DNA of 64,000 bases from CAWDXG01 sp963822115 (GCA_963822115.1 CAWGGM010000015.1:186001-250000), one strand, 5' to 3'; counted from the stretch's first letter, positions 8,786-18,087 are shown. Made by a program: numbers and translations. Notes: generated by a model not told the origin, from the letters alone.

Positions 8786-11014
8786 TCAGATCCCCGATGG
8801 GGTGTACTTGTGCTTCGGCCGCGGCCGTGGCTTGTAGTGGTGCTGGACTGCCGGGCGATGTTGGACCGGCGGCGGCGTTGCTTTCTTCTCGGCGCTCGCC
8901 GAGGGCTCCGGCGCCTCGGCTTCGGCGGCTGCTTCGGTTGCCGCGTCTTCGGCTCCCGCGTCGCCCGCGTTCTCGGTGCCGGCTCCGGCCTCGGTGGCTT
9001 CGCTCGGCGCACTCGCACTTGGAGCTTCGGCGGTCTCGCTGGCCGTTGCCGCGGGCGCCGTTGCGCTCGCCGGCGGCGCTGCTGCCGAGCTGTCCGGTGT
9101 CGGCGTCTTGTGCCCGCCGAGCTTCGAAACGCCGAGACCGACGAGCAACAGCACGGCGAGGCCGCCGATCACCATCGTCACCATCCGCCGCGCGCGTCGG
9201 GTTCGCTCGTCGACCGCAGCCAGTTCCGCCGACGTGCCCTCGTCGCTCGCGTCCAGCGTGGCTGCTTCCGGAGACGAGCTTGCCTCCGGGGACGAGGCAG
9301 CGGCCGGCGAGGAGCTCGCTTCGGGACCCGAGGCCGCCGCGTCCGCCGCTTCGGCCTCCTTCTTCGATTTCTTGTCGCTGCTCTCCGCCGCGTCGGCGTC
9401 GTCCCCCGGGGGGCCCGGTCGAGTCGAGTCCTTGATCAGCTCGGCGATCAGCGCGCCTTCGCTTACGCCCGGTGCAGGCGGGAGCGAGCCGTCGCCCAGC
9501 TCCGGCGGCGGTGGCGGAATATCGGCGGGCAGCGCCTTCGCTTCGTCGCCTTCCTTCTCACCGTCCTCGGATTTGGTCTCGCCGGATGTCTCGGCCTTCC
9601 CGGACTCCTCGGCTTCGCCGGACGTTTCGGTCTTCTCGGCCTCGTCCGATGCCTCGGTCTTCCCGGCTTCGCCGGCTGCTTCGGCCTTCTCGCCTTTCTC
9701 TTCTTCCTTCGCCGCGAGGTCCGAAGGGACGCCCGGCGCTTCGAGATCGACGTCGACATCAACCCCTGCGGACTCGGGCGCTTCGGAATCTGCGGCGTCT
9801 TCGAGCAGTTCCGAGTCCATCGTTTCCATCCGCGCTCGAGGCGGTGGCGGTGGGCGCCCGCCCCCGCCGGGCTTGGGAGGCGGCGCAGGAGGCTTGGGTG
9901 GAGCGGCTGCCGCCGTCGGCGACGACGTTGGCTTGGGCGGCGGCGCTGGTGCCGCCGGCTTGGGCGGGGCAGCGATCGGGCTCGGTGCGCGGGCGGCGAG
10001 CGGCTTGGTGGCGGGGGACTTCACGCCACGCGCTCGGTCGATGACCTTGCGCCGCGTTGCAAGCGCGTTGCCGTCGAGAGCGTCCACCATCTCGCCGACG
10101 GCACTGCGTTCGGCGGGCTCGACCGACAGCGCCTCGATCGCCGCGATGAACTCGCGACAATCGGCGAAGCGTTCCTCCGGGTCGGCGCTCAGCGCGCGCG
10201 CGACCAGATCGGCCACTTCCCCGGGGATGGCTTCGCCGCCCGCGGGCTTGGCGTCGTCCAGGCGCGGGACCTTCGCTTCCTTCACCTTTGCGGAGACCGC
10301 CGCGAAGTTCGAACCGACGAACAGCCGCTTGCCGAGCAGCATCTCCCACAGCAGGATTCCGCCGCTGAACACGTCGGAGCGCGGGCTCGGCTTGGGCTCT
10401 TCCTCAAGCTGTTCCGGAGCCGCGTATGCCGCCATCTCCGGGTTCGACAGCACCCGCTGGGCTCCGCACAGCACCCCGCCCGCACCGACGTCGAGCAGCC
10501 GTGTCATGCCGTCGGTGCCGACGAACACGCTGTCTGGAGACAGTCCGCCACAGGCGAGCTCGATGTGGTCCTCGGCGGCCTGGTCGCGGGTCGAGGCGAC
10601 CGCTTCGAGAACGTCGAGCGCCACGCGGAGCGCTACCGGAACCGCGAATGGCTTGCGCTTGAACGTGGCCAACCTGAGCAGCGCGCGGAAGACCTCGCCC
10701 TCGGTGTAGGCGTAGATCATGCCGAGCTCGTTCTCCGTCTTGACGACATCGAGCGTGCGCGCGATCTGATCCTTCGACAGCTCCATCGCCCACCAGGCGG
10801 CTTCCGACAGGTTGTCGACCTGGTCCGTGTTCTCGATGACGCTGGTGTCGAAGCGACGCACCAGGACGAGCTGTGCTTCCTCGCCCTCCTTGGTATCGCC
10901 GCTCATGCCGGCCCAGAGCGCGCCGAGCTGGCTCTTGGCCAGCTCGTTGACGAGCCGGTACTTGCCCAGCTCTCGCGAGCCTCCAAAGCCTCCCCTGGTG
11001 GTGCCTGTAGTCAC
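8786..11014 (-). CDS. Membrane-anchored Ser/Thr pseudokinase
   Basis: Residues about 18-300 form a protein-kinase fold, but key residues are missing. The beta-3 lysine is replaced (LVLVRRF, 49-55). The catalytic loop reads CGGLSPDSV (155-163), so the HRD Asp, the Lys and the Asn are gone. DVG (175-177) stands for DFG, and APE (199-201) is intact. It is followed by a Pro/Ala linker, an acidic Ser/Glu region, one transmembrane helix about 120 residues from the end, and an Ala/Pro/Thr tail with a His/Arg-rich end. It should therefore act by binding rather than phosphotransfer (inference from missing residues). GTG start preceded by GGGGA. First gene of a three-gene operon. Confidence 0.85.
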   Translation of the reverse strand: MTTGTTRGGFGGSRELGKYRLVNELAKSQLGALWAGMSGDTKEGEEAQLVLVRRFDTSVIENTDQVDNLSEAAWWAMELSKDQIARTLDVVKTENELGMIYAYTEGEVFRALLRLATFKRKPFAVPVALRVALDVLEAVASTRDQAAEDHIELACGGLSPDSVFVGTDGMTRLLDVGAGGVLCGAQRVLSNPEMAAYAAPEQLEEEPKPSPRSDVFSGGILLWEMLLGKRLFVGSNFAAVSAKVKEAKVPRLDDAKPAGGEAIPGEVADLVARALSADPEERFADCREFIAAIEALSVEPAERSAVGEMVDALDGNALATRRKVIDRARGVKSPATKPLAARAPSPIAAPPKPAAPAPPPKPTSSPTAAAAPPKPPAPPPKPGGGGRPPPPPRARMETMDSELLEDAADSEAPESAGVDVDVDLEAPGVPSDLAAKEEEKGEKAEAAGEAGKTEASDEAEKTETSGEAEESGKAETSGETKSEDGEKEGDEAKALPADIPPPPPELGDGSLPPAPGVSEGALIAELIKDSTRPGPPGDDADAAESSDKKSKKEAEAADAAASGPEASSSPAAASSPEASSSPEAATLDASDEGTSAELAAVDERTRRARRMVTMVIGGLAVLLLVGLGVSKLGGHKTPTPDSSAAAPPASATAPAATASETAEAPSASAPSEATEAGAGTENAGDAGAEDAATEAAAEAEAPEPSASAEKKATPPPVQHRPAVQHHYKPRPRPKHKYTPSGI

Positions 11015-11220
11015 GATATGTCCCCAGATTCCGGCATACTACCTGGGGTCTTCTCGGATAGCTGGAAAAAACCGGCCGAGCCGGCAGTGGTAGAAGGGTG
11101 GAAAAACCGGTCCGTCTTGGTGGCCGGCCTATGGGCCGGCCATCGTTGGGGGACCCGCTGGTTGAGTGGCCGGGCGTCGGGTGACTTATCAGGTTCGCTG
11201 TCCGATCTATTGTAGAAACC
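11015..11220. promoter_or_regulatory. Divergent intergenic region with direct repeats and a palindrome
   Basis: This gap separates the pseudokinase operon (left) from a hybrid kinase (right) and must hold both promoters. It contains two copies of TGGAAAAA(A)CCGG starting at 11063 and 11099, 36 bp apart, and a perfect 9-bp inverted repeat, TGGCCGGCC with a 4-base loop, at 11121-11142. No clear -35/-10 pair was recognised. The repeats may be regulator sites; the palindrome has no T-run and is not an obvious terminator. Confidence 0.4.
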
Positions 11221-13533
11221 ATGGCGGGGGACCCGAGCACACTTGGCGAGCGCGATATCCGGCTTGTGCTGGCCGCTCTCGCCGATCCGGTGGTTGCGTG
11301 CGACGGCGGCGGAACCATCCTCTACATCAACGCCGCTGCCGAGAGACTGCTGGGCGCATCGCCTGGCGAGTTCTTTGGGGAATCGCTCGATACGATCGTT
11401 CCCGAGCGGCTGCGCCGCATCGAAGGTCAGGAGTTCCGTCGCTATCTCATCGAGACCAGTCGTGCTGCTCGCGGCGGAGGCGTGCGCGCGCCCGTTACGC
11501 GGCGCGACGGCGTCGAGATCAACGTGGAGTTTTCCGCAGCCAAGACGAAAGTGTCGAGCGGCGAGCTGGAAGTCTTCTGTCTCCGACATCTGACCGAACC
11601 GGAAGAGCTGCCGACGCACGAAGGTCTGCTCGGCGAGAGCGCTCCGGCTTCCGCTACGGCCGGCGTTACGCAGTACGAGACGCTGCGCCTGATTTTCGAG
11701 AACGCCCCTCTCGGCATCTTCCATTTCGACACGCGCGGAGTGATCACCGCGTGCAACGACAATTTCGTCGACATCATCGGTTCGTCCCGTCGCGTGCTCG
11801 TGGGGCTGGACATAGGAACGCTGCCCGACCGGGGGATTGCCGATTCAGTGCGGCGCGCACTCGACGGGCATGGCGCCCACTATGAAGGTGACTACCGCTC
11901 CGTCACGGCCGGCAAGGTCACCCCCGTCCGGGTCGACTTCGCGCCGATCCGCTCCGAGAACGGCCAGGTGTTGGGCGGCGTGGGCATCGTCGAGGACATC
12001 ACCGAGCGCCGGAAGGCCGAGCTCGCGGTACGGCGCTCGGAAGCCGCGTTCCGTACGCTGATCGAGGCTGCGCCCGACGGCATTGCGGTCTACCGCGACG
12101 GTCGCCTGGTGTTCGTCAATCCCGCTTTCGTGTCGGAGCTGGGCTACGACAGCGCCGAGCAACTCATCGGCCGCGAGGCGCGTGGCCTCATCCATCCGGA
12201 CTACCACGAGCAGTTCGACGAACACACCCGGGTGATGCTCGCCTCGTGGCAGCCCATCCCGCCACGCGAGAAACGCCTGGTGCGCCGCGACGGCAGCGAG
12301 ATCTGGGTCGAGATCGCGACCTTGCCCATCGACTTCGACGGCGAGCCTGCCGTCCTGCTCCTGTCGCGGGACCTCACCGAACGCAAGCAGATGGCGGCAC
12401 GTCTGGCGCAGGCCGATCGCATGGCTTCGGTGGGGACGCTGGCCGCAGGGGTTGCCCACGAGATCAACAACCCGCTGGCCTACGTGCTGGGCAGCATGGA
12501 TCTGTGCAGCCGGCATGTGCAGGGCCTTGCGCAGCATGTGACCGGGCCCGAAGCCAGAGCCTTGCTCGATGCGCTTTCCGACTGTCTGCAGAACGCGCAC
12601 GATGGCGCCGATCGCGTGCGGGTCATCGTGCGCGATCTGATGACGTTCTCGCGCGCCGAGTCCGACCAGCCCGTTGCGGTCGACGTGGAAAAGACGCTCG
12701 ACTCCAGCGTCAATCTGGTCTGGAACGAGATCCGGCACCGCGCGCGATTGGTGAAGAGCTACAGCGGCGTGCCCGCCGTACTGGCCGAAGAGGCTCGCCT
12801 CGGGCAGGTATTCGTCAACCTGCTGGTCAACGCCGCCCAGGCCATCCCCGAGGGGCGGTCCGAGGACAGCGAGATCCGCGTGACCACGTCGTCGGATGAA
12901 CAGCACGTCTACATCGACGTGGCGGACGACGGCGCGGGCATTCCCGCCGAGGAGCTCGGCCATATCTTCGAGCCGTTCTACACGACCAAGCCGATGGGAG
13001 TCGGTACCGGGCTCGGCCTCAGCATCTGCCACGGCATCGTCAGCGCGCTGGGCGGCACCATCAAGGCGTACAGCACGCCGGGCAAGGGCAGTCGTTTCCG
13101 CGTGGAACTTCCGACAGCGCCGGCGCCGACTCCGTCCCAGATCGCCAAGGAGAACGTCGAGAGCGGCGCCGGCGGCAAACGCATCCTCGTGATCGATGAC
13201 GAACCGCTCCTGGGCCAGACGCTGCGTCTCGCGTTCTCGGGGCGGCACGAAGTCGTGGTTGCCATCAGTGGCCGCGAAGCACTGTCACGCCTGCGGGAGG
13301 ACCATACTTTCGACCTCGTCCTCTGCGACCTGATGATGCCCGACATCGGCGGTATGGCGGTGTACGAGGAAGTCCTGAAGACGGCGCCCGAGATAGCGCG
13401 GCGCTTCGCGTTCATGACGGGTGGCGCATTCACCGAGCACGCGCGCGAGTTCCTCGAGAACTACGAGGGGCCCCACCTCGAGAAACCCTTCGACATCAGC
13501 CAGGTGGAAGCGCTGCTCGCTGGCCAGCGCTAG
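11221..13533 (+). CDS. Hybrid sensor histidine kinase (three PAS, HisKA, HATPase, receiver)
   Basis: A soluble kinase of 770 residues without transmembrane helices. There are three PAS domains (about 12-125, 150-270 and 275-395). HisKA has the phospho-acceptor His413 in GVAHEINNPL. HATPase_c has DDGAGIP and GTGLGLSICHG. A C-terminal receiver has acidic pocket IDDEP and phospho-acceptor Asp703 in CDLMMPD. It would sense a cytoplasmic cue through PAS and pass phosphate from His to its own receiver. No response regulator is adjacent, so its output is elsewhere. Starts at the ATG at 11221, divergent from the pseudokinase operon. Confidence 0.95.
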   Translation: MAGDPSTLGERDIRLVLAALADPVVACDGGGTILYINAAAERLLGASPGEFFGESLDTIVPERLRRIEGQEFRRYLIETSRAARGGGVRAPVTRRDGVEINVEFSAAKTKVSSGELEVFCLRHLTEPEELPTHEGLLGESAPASATAGVTQYETLRLIFENAPLGIFHFDTRGVITACNDNFVDIIGSSRRVLVGLDIGTLPDRGIADSVRRALDGHGAHYEGDYRSVTAGKVTPVRVDFAPIRSENGQVLGGVGIVEDITERRKAELAVRRSEAAFRTLIEAAPDGIAVYRDGRLVFVNPAFVSELGYDSAEQLIGREARGLIHPDYHEQFDEHTRVMLASWQPIPPREKRLVRRDGSEIWVEIATLPIDFDGEPAVLLLSRDLTERKQMAARLAQADRMASVGTLAAGVAHEINNPLAYVLGSMDLCSRHVQGLAQHVTGPEARALLDALSDCLQNAHDGADRVRVIVRDLMTFSRAESDQPVAVDVEKTLDSSVNLVWNEIRHRARLVKSYSGVPAVLAEEARLGQVFVNLLVNAAQAIPEGRSEDSEIRVTTSSDEQHVYIDVADDGAGIPAEELGHIFEPFYTTKPMGVGTGLGLSICHGIVSALGGTIKAYSTPGKGSRFRVELPTAPAPTPSQIAKENVESGAGGKRILVIDDEPLLGQTLRLAFSGRHEVVVAISGREALSRLREDHTFDLVLCDLMMPDIGGMAVYEEVLKTAPEIARRFAFMTGGAFTEHAREFLENYEGPHLEKPFDISQVEALLAGQR

Positions 13534-13559
13534 CGCACAGCGCGTCTCGAGCGGCGCTT

Positions 13560-14159
13560 CTACTCGCGGTCCTCGCGGCACAGCACGAACCACGCGTTCA
13601 TCGGCTTGCCCGCCTTGTGGGCGCGCCCGATGGACACATGCTCCGAGACCTTGCGCATGTAGTCCTTGGTCCCCGCGTACACGAAGCGTCCGAGCTTCTT
13701 CTCGTTCACGATGATGTCGGGCCAGCTGTCGGGCTTCTTCGGCGGGACGCGCGTGTAGTCGATGACGTAGCTACCGGGCGGATCCTTCTCGTCCTCGGTC
13801 GTGTGCGCGACGAAGTAACCGGGACCGGTGGCCCAGGCCAGATCCTGGTGGTTGTAGCCCCACAGTTCGCCGGAGTCGTCATCGGCCAGCGCGAAGCGCT
13901 TCTGGAAGAAGTTCGCCGAAGGCAGCGAGTTCTTGCCGTGGTGGATGACCTCGGTGAGGGGTTCGGTGCCGGAGGGAACGAAGTGGTCCGCGGAGATCTC
14001 GTGACCCTTCATCAGATCCCACAGAACCTGCTGGTCATGCGGCTTGATGCTCAGAACCGTGAACAGCCGGTTTACGTGATCCATCCGATCGAGCGCTTCG
14101 CTGATGCGCGCGATGGCGTGTTCGTCGTGATGACCCAGCAGCAGCGTCCGGAACTTCAC
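13560..14159 (-). CDS. Hypothetical soluble protein
   Basis: About 199 residues with no signal peptide or membrane segment and no motif I recognise. It is rich in His, Asp and aromatic residues (LLLGHHDEHAI, LWGYNHQDLAW, GPGYFVAHTTEDEKDP), and Tyr/Trp-rich strands suggest a compact globular fold. Two in-frame GTG codons compete for the start, at 14183 and 14159; neither has a good ribosome site. The second, directly before KFRTLLLG, looks more natural. It is convergent with the hybrid kinase and lies downstream of a strong hairpin that should separate it from the lipoprotein gene at 14273-15025. Confidence 0.65.
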   Translation of the reverse strand: MKFRTLLLGHHDEHAIARISEALDRMDHVNRLFTVLSIKPHDQQVLWDLMKGHEISADHFVPSGTEPLTEVIHHGKNSLPSANFFQKRFALADDDSGELWGYNHQDLAWATGPGYFVAHTTEDEKDPPGSYVIDYTRVPPKKPDSWPDIIVNEKKLGRFVYAGTKDYMRKVSEHVSIGRAHKAGKPMNAWFVLCREDRE

Positions 14160-14225
14160 GCGGCGGACTATACCGGTCGGCACGCCCGGCTGCGAGCCCG
14201 CCTTCGACGCGCCGCGGCAAGCAAC

Positions 14226-14263
14226 TGTAGCGAAATGCCACGCTTTCGTGGCATTTCGCTACA
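14226..14263 (-). terminator. Perfect 17-bp hairpin behind lipoprotein gene
   Basis: Arms at 14226-14242 and 14247-14263 are perfectly complementary over 17 bp with a 4-base loop. It begins 9 bp after the TAG stop of the minus-strand lipoprotein gene, the right place for an intrinsic terminator, but no T-run follows on that strand. It is less GC-rich than its surroundings. It could instead be a small palindromic repeat element. Confidence 0.6.
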
Positions 14264-14272
14264 ATCTGGTGG

Positions 14273-15025
14273 CTAGAGTTCCACCTTCCGACCGGCGACG
14301 GGTGTCTTCTCGAGCAGCACCGTGTGCTCGAACTTCACCTTGCCGAGCTTCGTGGTGGAGGCCGCCAGGTCGTAGGCGAGTCCCCACTCGATGTTGTCGG
14401 CGGCCGTGATGAAGATGGTCGACGACTTCTTGCAGCCCTTGGCGAGGCGCACGATGACGTCGCCGGTCATCGAAAGATCCGGACCAGCGAGACCCTTCGA
14501 GTGGCGGATCGCCGTCGTGCCCTTGAGCCGCCAGACTGCGCTGGAGCGATCCTCGAGCACCATGGCGACGACGCTGCACGGCGGCGGATCCTTGACCTCG
14601 CTCTCGGGCGTGAATGCGACCTTGTCCGGATACTCTTCGCGTGTCTGCGTCTTGATGTGGATGGTCTTCGCGCCGTGCTTGGCCAGTGCCGATACCATCG
14701 TGATGACCGCCTTCATCTTCGACTTGCGGTCGGCCTTCAGCAGCACGTCCTTGCCGTCGATGTACTTGTTGGCGCCGGACAGTTCCTTTTCCAGCCGTCC
14801 CGGTCCATCCGGCTTGTCGAGCAGGATCAACGAGAAACCCACCTTGGCTCCCACGCTATTCACGACGAATTGCGGCGGGCCTTTCGGCTTGGCAGGCTCG
14901 ACCGGGGCGGACTCCGCGGGCGGCGTTGCCGAAGCGGTGGGCGGCGCCTTTTTCGCGTCGTCGCAGCCGGTCGAGGCACACAGGGCGAGAACCAGGGACG
15001 GAAGCAGAAGCTTGGAGAGACGCAT
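14273..15025 (-). CDS. Lipoprotein with weak ExbD/TolR-like resemblance
   Basis: A 250-residue protein with a lipoprotein signal (lipobox STGC) and a Pro/Ala/Ser linker. The mature domain contains DGKDVLLKADRKSKMKAVIT and ALAKHGAKTIHI, a helix-strand order reminiscent of the periplasmic domain of ExbD/TolR, but there is no N-terminal transmembrane anchor of that family, so I keep this as a weak analogy. The open frame extends upstream to 15271, but the ATG at 15025 directly precedes the signal peptide. A 17-bp hairpin follows the stop. Confidence 0.72.
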   Translation of the reverse strand: MRLSKLLLPSLVLALCASTGCDDAKKAPPTASATPPAESAPVEPAKPKGPPQFVVNSVGAKVGFSLILLDKPDGPGRLEKELSGANKYIDGKDVLLKADRKSKMKAVITMVSALAKHGAKTIHIKTQTREEYPDKVAFTPESEVKDPPPCSVVAMVLEDRSSAVWRLKGTTAIRHSKGLAGPDLSMTGDVIVRLAKGCKKSSTIFITAADNIEWGLAYDLAASTTKLGKVKFEHTVLLEKTPVAGRKVEL

Positions 15026-15130
15026 CGCCCGCGATTGTCTGCGCGTTTGGCCCGAAAAGCCAACTGTCGCGGTGCTTCTCCGGGGAGCGGAATAGCGGAA
15101 GGCGCTGGTTCGCCTAGGATAGGCAGCTAC

Positions 15131-16132
15131 GTGGTCCTGCCGCTCGTCGTCATCGAGGTTGCCCCTCCGGACGCGCATCCGCGCTTTGGCGCGGAATTGG
15201 CGGCGGCCTGCTCGGACGCAGTGCGTCGCGGCCGCTGCGTGCTGTCCGGGCAGGCCCCCGGCGAGGAGCACCCCGCTGCCGTGGCCATCGTGACCTGGGG
15301 CGGCGAGCAGCTGAAGGTCCGGGTCCAGGTAGGGGTCCAGCGCGCTCCGGGGACGCGCTGGTTGATGCGCGACATGAGCTTCAAGACGGCAGATCAGCCC
15401 GTCGAGCGCTGGCGCGCGGTCGGGTTGACCATCGCGACGCTGGTCGGGGAGCTGCCAACCCTCCAGAAGACGCCTGCCGCTCCGCCCTCGACGGCGGCAC
15501 CTCCGGCGCCCGCATCGGGCAAGCCGCCGTTGGAGAAGCCTGCACCCCCGCCTGCGTCATCGAAGCCGCAGCGCCCGCGCCGCCCAACCCCGGAAGTTCC
15601 GCCGCGAAAACCCCGGGCGTTGGTACGGCCGCACTGGTGGGTCGAGGCCGGTGCGCTGCTCGGGCCTGGGCTCCAGTCCGGTTCGCTGCGCGGCGGCGGA
15701 TTCGTCGGTGGCGCCTATCTGCTGGGTGACCTCCCGCTCTTCGCCCACGCTTCGCTGGGCTATGCGGCGCGCTCCGCCGACGTGCGCGGATTGTCCGTGC
15801 AGTTTCTGACTCTGCAGGCGGGGCTGGGGGCCAAGATCGGCGTGCCGGCTGCCGATCTGGAGCTGGACGGTCGCGTTGGCGCCTCGCTCGAGCAGGTGCG
15901 CGCCTCGGCGACGCTGCGCGGTGCGTCGGACAGCGGAAGCCGGTTTCTGCCCGCGCTCCACCTCGGCGGCAACGTGGCATGGCCGGCGAGCGGCTTCATT
16001 GCGCTGGTTATCGGCGCGGACGGTTGGGTTCTCGAAAGTCCCACGCGCATCACGATCGAAGGCTCCGGGGCCGGTCGGGTGCCCGGGTCCGGGGTGCTGG
16101 GTCGGCTTGGAATCCGCCTGCGCCTACCCTGA
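15131..16132 (+). CDS. Hypothetical protein with Pro/Ala linker and Gly-rich beta domain
   Basis: The most credible start is the GTG at 15131, since upstream codons are antisense to the neighbouring lipoprotein. About 110 N-terminal residues (VVIEVAPPDAHPRF, RWLMRDMSF, WRAVGLTIATLVGEL) are followed by a Pro/Ala/Lys-rich linker. The C-terminal 150 residues have alternating Gly and aromatic residues (WWVEAGALLGPGLQSG, FAHASLGYAARS, FIALVIGADGWVL) like an outer-membrane beta barrel. There is no obvious signal peptide, which argues against simple export as annotated. In myxobacteria such proteins often precede an ECF sigma/FecR pair, as here (sigma gene 60 bp downstream). Confidence 0.65.
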   Translation: MVLPLVVIEVAPPDAHPRFGAELAAACSDAVRRGRCVLSGQAPGEEHPAAVAIVTWGGEQLKVRVQVGVQRAPGTRWLMRDMSFKTADQPVERWRAVGLTIATLVGELPTLQKTPAAPPSTAAPPAPASGKPPLEKPAPPPASSKPQRPRRPTPEVPPRKPRALVRPHWWVEAGALLGPGLQSGSLRGGGFVGGAYLLGDLPLFAHASLGYAARSADVRGLSVQFLTLQAGLGAKIGVPAADLELDGRVGASLEQVRASATLRGASDSGSRFLPALHLGGNVAWPASGFIALVIGADGWVLESPTRITIEGSGAGRVPGSGVLGRLGIRLRLP

Positions 16133-16192
16133 ACGGATGCCCCCGTCACCGGCGGCTGCCTGCCGCGGCGCGCGATCGGTTACTGTTATGGT

Positions 16193-16864
16193 GTGGCGGG
16201 TTCCGCGCACGAAAAGAAGCAACGGTCCTTGTTCCGGGTCCTGCCCGGGGGAGGTGGCGGGAGCCAGGCTCGCCCAGCCACGGACGAGGAGCTCATCGAG
16301 GCGTTCGAGCGCGGCGACCGCGTCGTGGCCGAGCAGCTCTACGATCGGCTGATCCGCGTCGTGGACGGCACGCTGTACCGCGTCCTCGGCTGCCGCGGAC
16401 ACGACCATGACGACCTCGTCCAGTCGGCCTTCGAACAGATCATGATCACGCTTGCCCGGCGTCGCTTCGCGCGGGCGTGCAGCTTGTCGGCCTGGGCTTC
16501 GACGGTCACGGCGCACGTGGCCCTCAACGCGCTGAGGTCGCGTCGCAGGGAGCGCAACGTCGTCGACCGGAGGTGCGATCCAGAGGCCATCGCGCGGCGC
16601 GCTCATGCGACGGAAGACGTTGAGCGGCAGGCTGGTGCGAGAGAGGAGCTGTCGCGCCTGCGCATGCATCTCGCCGACCTCGGTAGCGCGAAGGCGACGA
16701 CTCTGTTGCTCCACGATGTGCTCGGACACGAGCTTGCCGAGATCTCGGTACTGACGGGCGTCTCGGTGGCGGCGGCGCAGTCGCGGCTGGTGCGCGGTCG
16801 CAAGGAGCTGCACCGCCGCATGAGCGACGACGCCGAGGCCCAGCGCAAGAAGGGGGGGGCGTGA
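16193..16864 (+). CDS. ECF-like RNA polymerase sigma factor
   Basis: A 223-residue protein with sigma region 2 (DEELIEAFERGD, then HDHDDLVQSAFEQI) and a C-terminal helix-turn-helix of region 4 (LAEISVLTGVSVAAAQSRL). Region 3 is absent, as in the ECF class. The start is a GTG. Its TGA overlaps the ATG of the FecR-domain gene by one base, so they are translationally coupled: the FecR-like protein probably controls this sigma factor at the membrane. Targets may include the Cys-rich lipoproteins downstream (inference from order). Confidence 0.85.
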   Translation: MAGSAHEKKQRSLFRVLPGGGGGSQARPATDEELIEAFERGDRVVAEQLYDRLIRVVDGTLYRVLGCRGHDHDDLVQSAFEQIMITLARRRFARACSLSAWASTVTAHVALNALRSRRRERNVVDRRCDPEAIARRAHATEDVERQAGAREELSRLRMHLADLGSAKATTLLLHDVLGHELAEISVLTGVSVAAAQSRLVRGRKELHRRMSDDAEAQRKKGGA

Positions 16865-18087
16865 TGGCAGCCTGGCGGAGCTCCCACACCCAGGATCTGC
16901 TCGAGCAGATGGCCAAGTCGGTGGTCCCCGTCGACGATCCGGAGCGGTCCCAGGCGCGTCGTGAGCAGGTCGTCGCTCGGCTGGAATCGCTGCACGAGAA
17001 GCTCGACGAACGCAAGCAGCGCTCGCAACGCCGGACACGGCGGATTGCCGTACTGGCCGTGGCTGCTGCGCCGTTGCTCGCCGCGGGCGGGTACTGGCTC
17101 GCGCGGCACTCGGGCACCCCCGCGCGGGCTCCGGTGGCCCAGCGGCAGGCGGCTCCGGCTGCGGCCTCGCAGGCAGCTGGCGCGCCGGCGCGGGTCAGCG
17201 TGCGGAGCGGTTCGGTGCTGCTGGCGCGCGGCTTGGTGGCAGAGCGCCCCGTCCAGCATGCGGCGCCCTTGGCCCAGGGCGATCGCATCTACACCGGTCA
17301 CGACGGACGCGCTCGTGTGCAGCTCCACAGCGGGACCGACGTGGAGATGGCGCCTGTGACCCAGATCACCATGGGCGCCGAGACAGCTGGCTGGCGCTCG
17401 GAAAGCGTGGATCTCGAGCGGGGACGGGTGGACGTGAGCGTGCCAACGCTACCCGCGGGCGGCAGCTTCTCGGTGATCACGCCGGACGCCAGCGTCGAGG
17501 TGCACGGCACACACTTCACTGTCATCTACGAACCCGATGCGTCCGGTACGCCGAGGACGCTCGTCGATGTGCGCGACGGCAAGGCGCTGGTGCGTTCGCA
17601 CGGCGCGCAGACGCTGCTGGAGTCGGGAGCGCACTGGTCGTCGGCGCCCGGGACGGCCGCTGCCCAGACGAGCGCAACGACCCGACCCGGGACGGCCCCT
17701 GGCGCGGGTGGGGCCGCGAAGCCGACGGTGAGCTCCGCTGCCGCCGGCAGCCGCGCTCCCACGGTGAAGCCCGCTGGCGGGACGAAACTGCCGGCGGTGA
17801 CCAGCGCCAGCAGCCTGGCGGAGCAGAACCGGCTCTTCCAGAGCGCGATGGATGCGCGGCGGCGCGGCGACGACGCCCGGGCGCTTTCGCTGCTCGGCCA
17901 GCTGCTGGGACGCTATCCCGGTTCGCCGTTGGAGCAAGACGCACGCGTGGAGCGGTTCCGCGCGCTGAAACGCCTGGGAAAGAGCGACGAGGCGACGCAT
18001 GCGGCGCGGCGCTATCTAGCGGACCATCCGGACGGGTTTGCGCGGGACGAGGCCCGGCAGATGGCGATCGATCCGGGCGGGAAATAG
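16864..18087 (+). CDS. FecR-domain membrane protein with C-terminal TPR
   Basis: A 407-residue protein: cytoplasmic helical N-terminus (about 1-57), one transmembrane helix (RIAVLAVAAAPLLAAGGYWL), then a FecR domain (VRSGSVLLARG; LAQGDRIYTGHDGRARVQL; FSVITPDASVEVHGTHFTV; VDVRDGKALV). An Ala/Thr/Pro linker and a terminal TPR-like segment follow (FQSAMDARRRGDDARALSLL; YPGSPLEQDARVERFRAL). FecR proteins relay envelope signals to ECF sigma factors, and this one is coupled to such a factor. No TonB receptor is adjacent, so it differs from iron-siderophore systems. A GTG directly before the ATG is an alternative start. Confidence 0.9.
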   Translation: MAAWRSSHTQDLLEQMAKSVVPVDDPERSQARREQVVARLESLHEKLDERKQRSQRRTRRIAVLAVAAAPLLAAGGYWLARHSGTPARAPVAQRQAAPAAASQAAGAPARVSVRSGSVLLARGLVAERPVQHAAPLAQGDRIYTGHDGRARVQLHSGTDVEMAPVTQITMGAETAGWRSESVDLERGRVDVSVPTLPAGGSFSVITPDASVEVHGTHFTVIYEPDASGTPRTLVDVRDGKALVRSHGAQTLLESGAHWSSAPGTAAAQTSATTRPGTAPGAGGAAKPTVSSAAAGSRAPTVKPAGGTKLPAVTSASSLAEQNRLFQSAMDARRRGDDARALSLLGQLLGRYPGSPLEQDARVERFRALKRLGKSDEATHAARRYLADHPDGFARDEARQMAIDPGGK

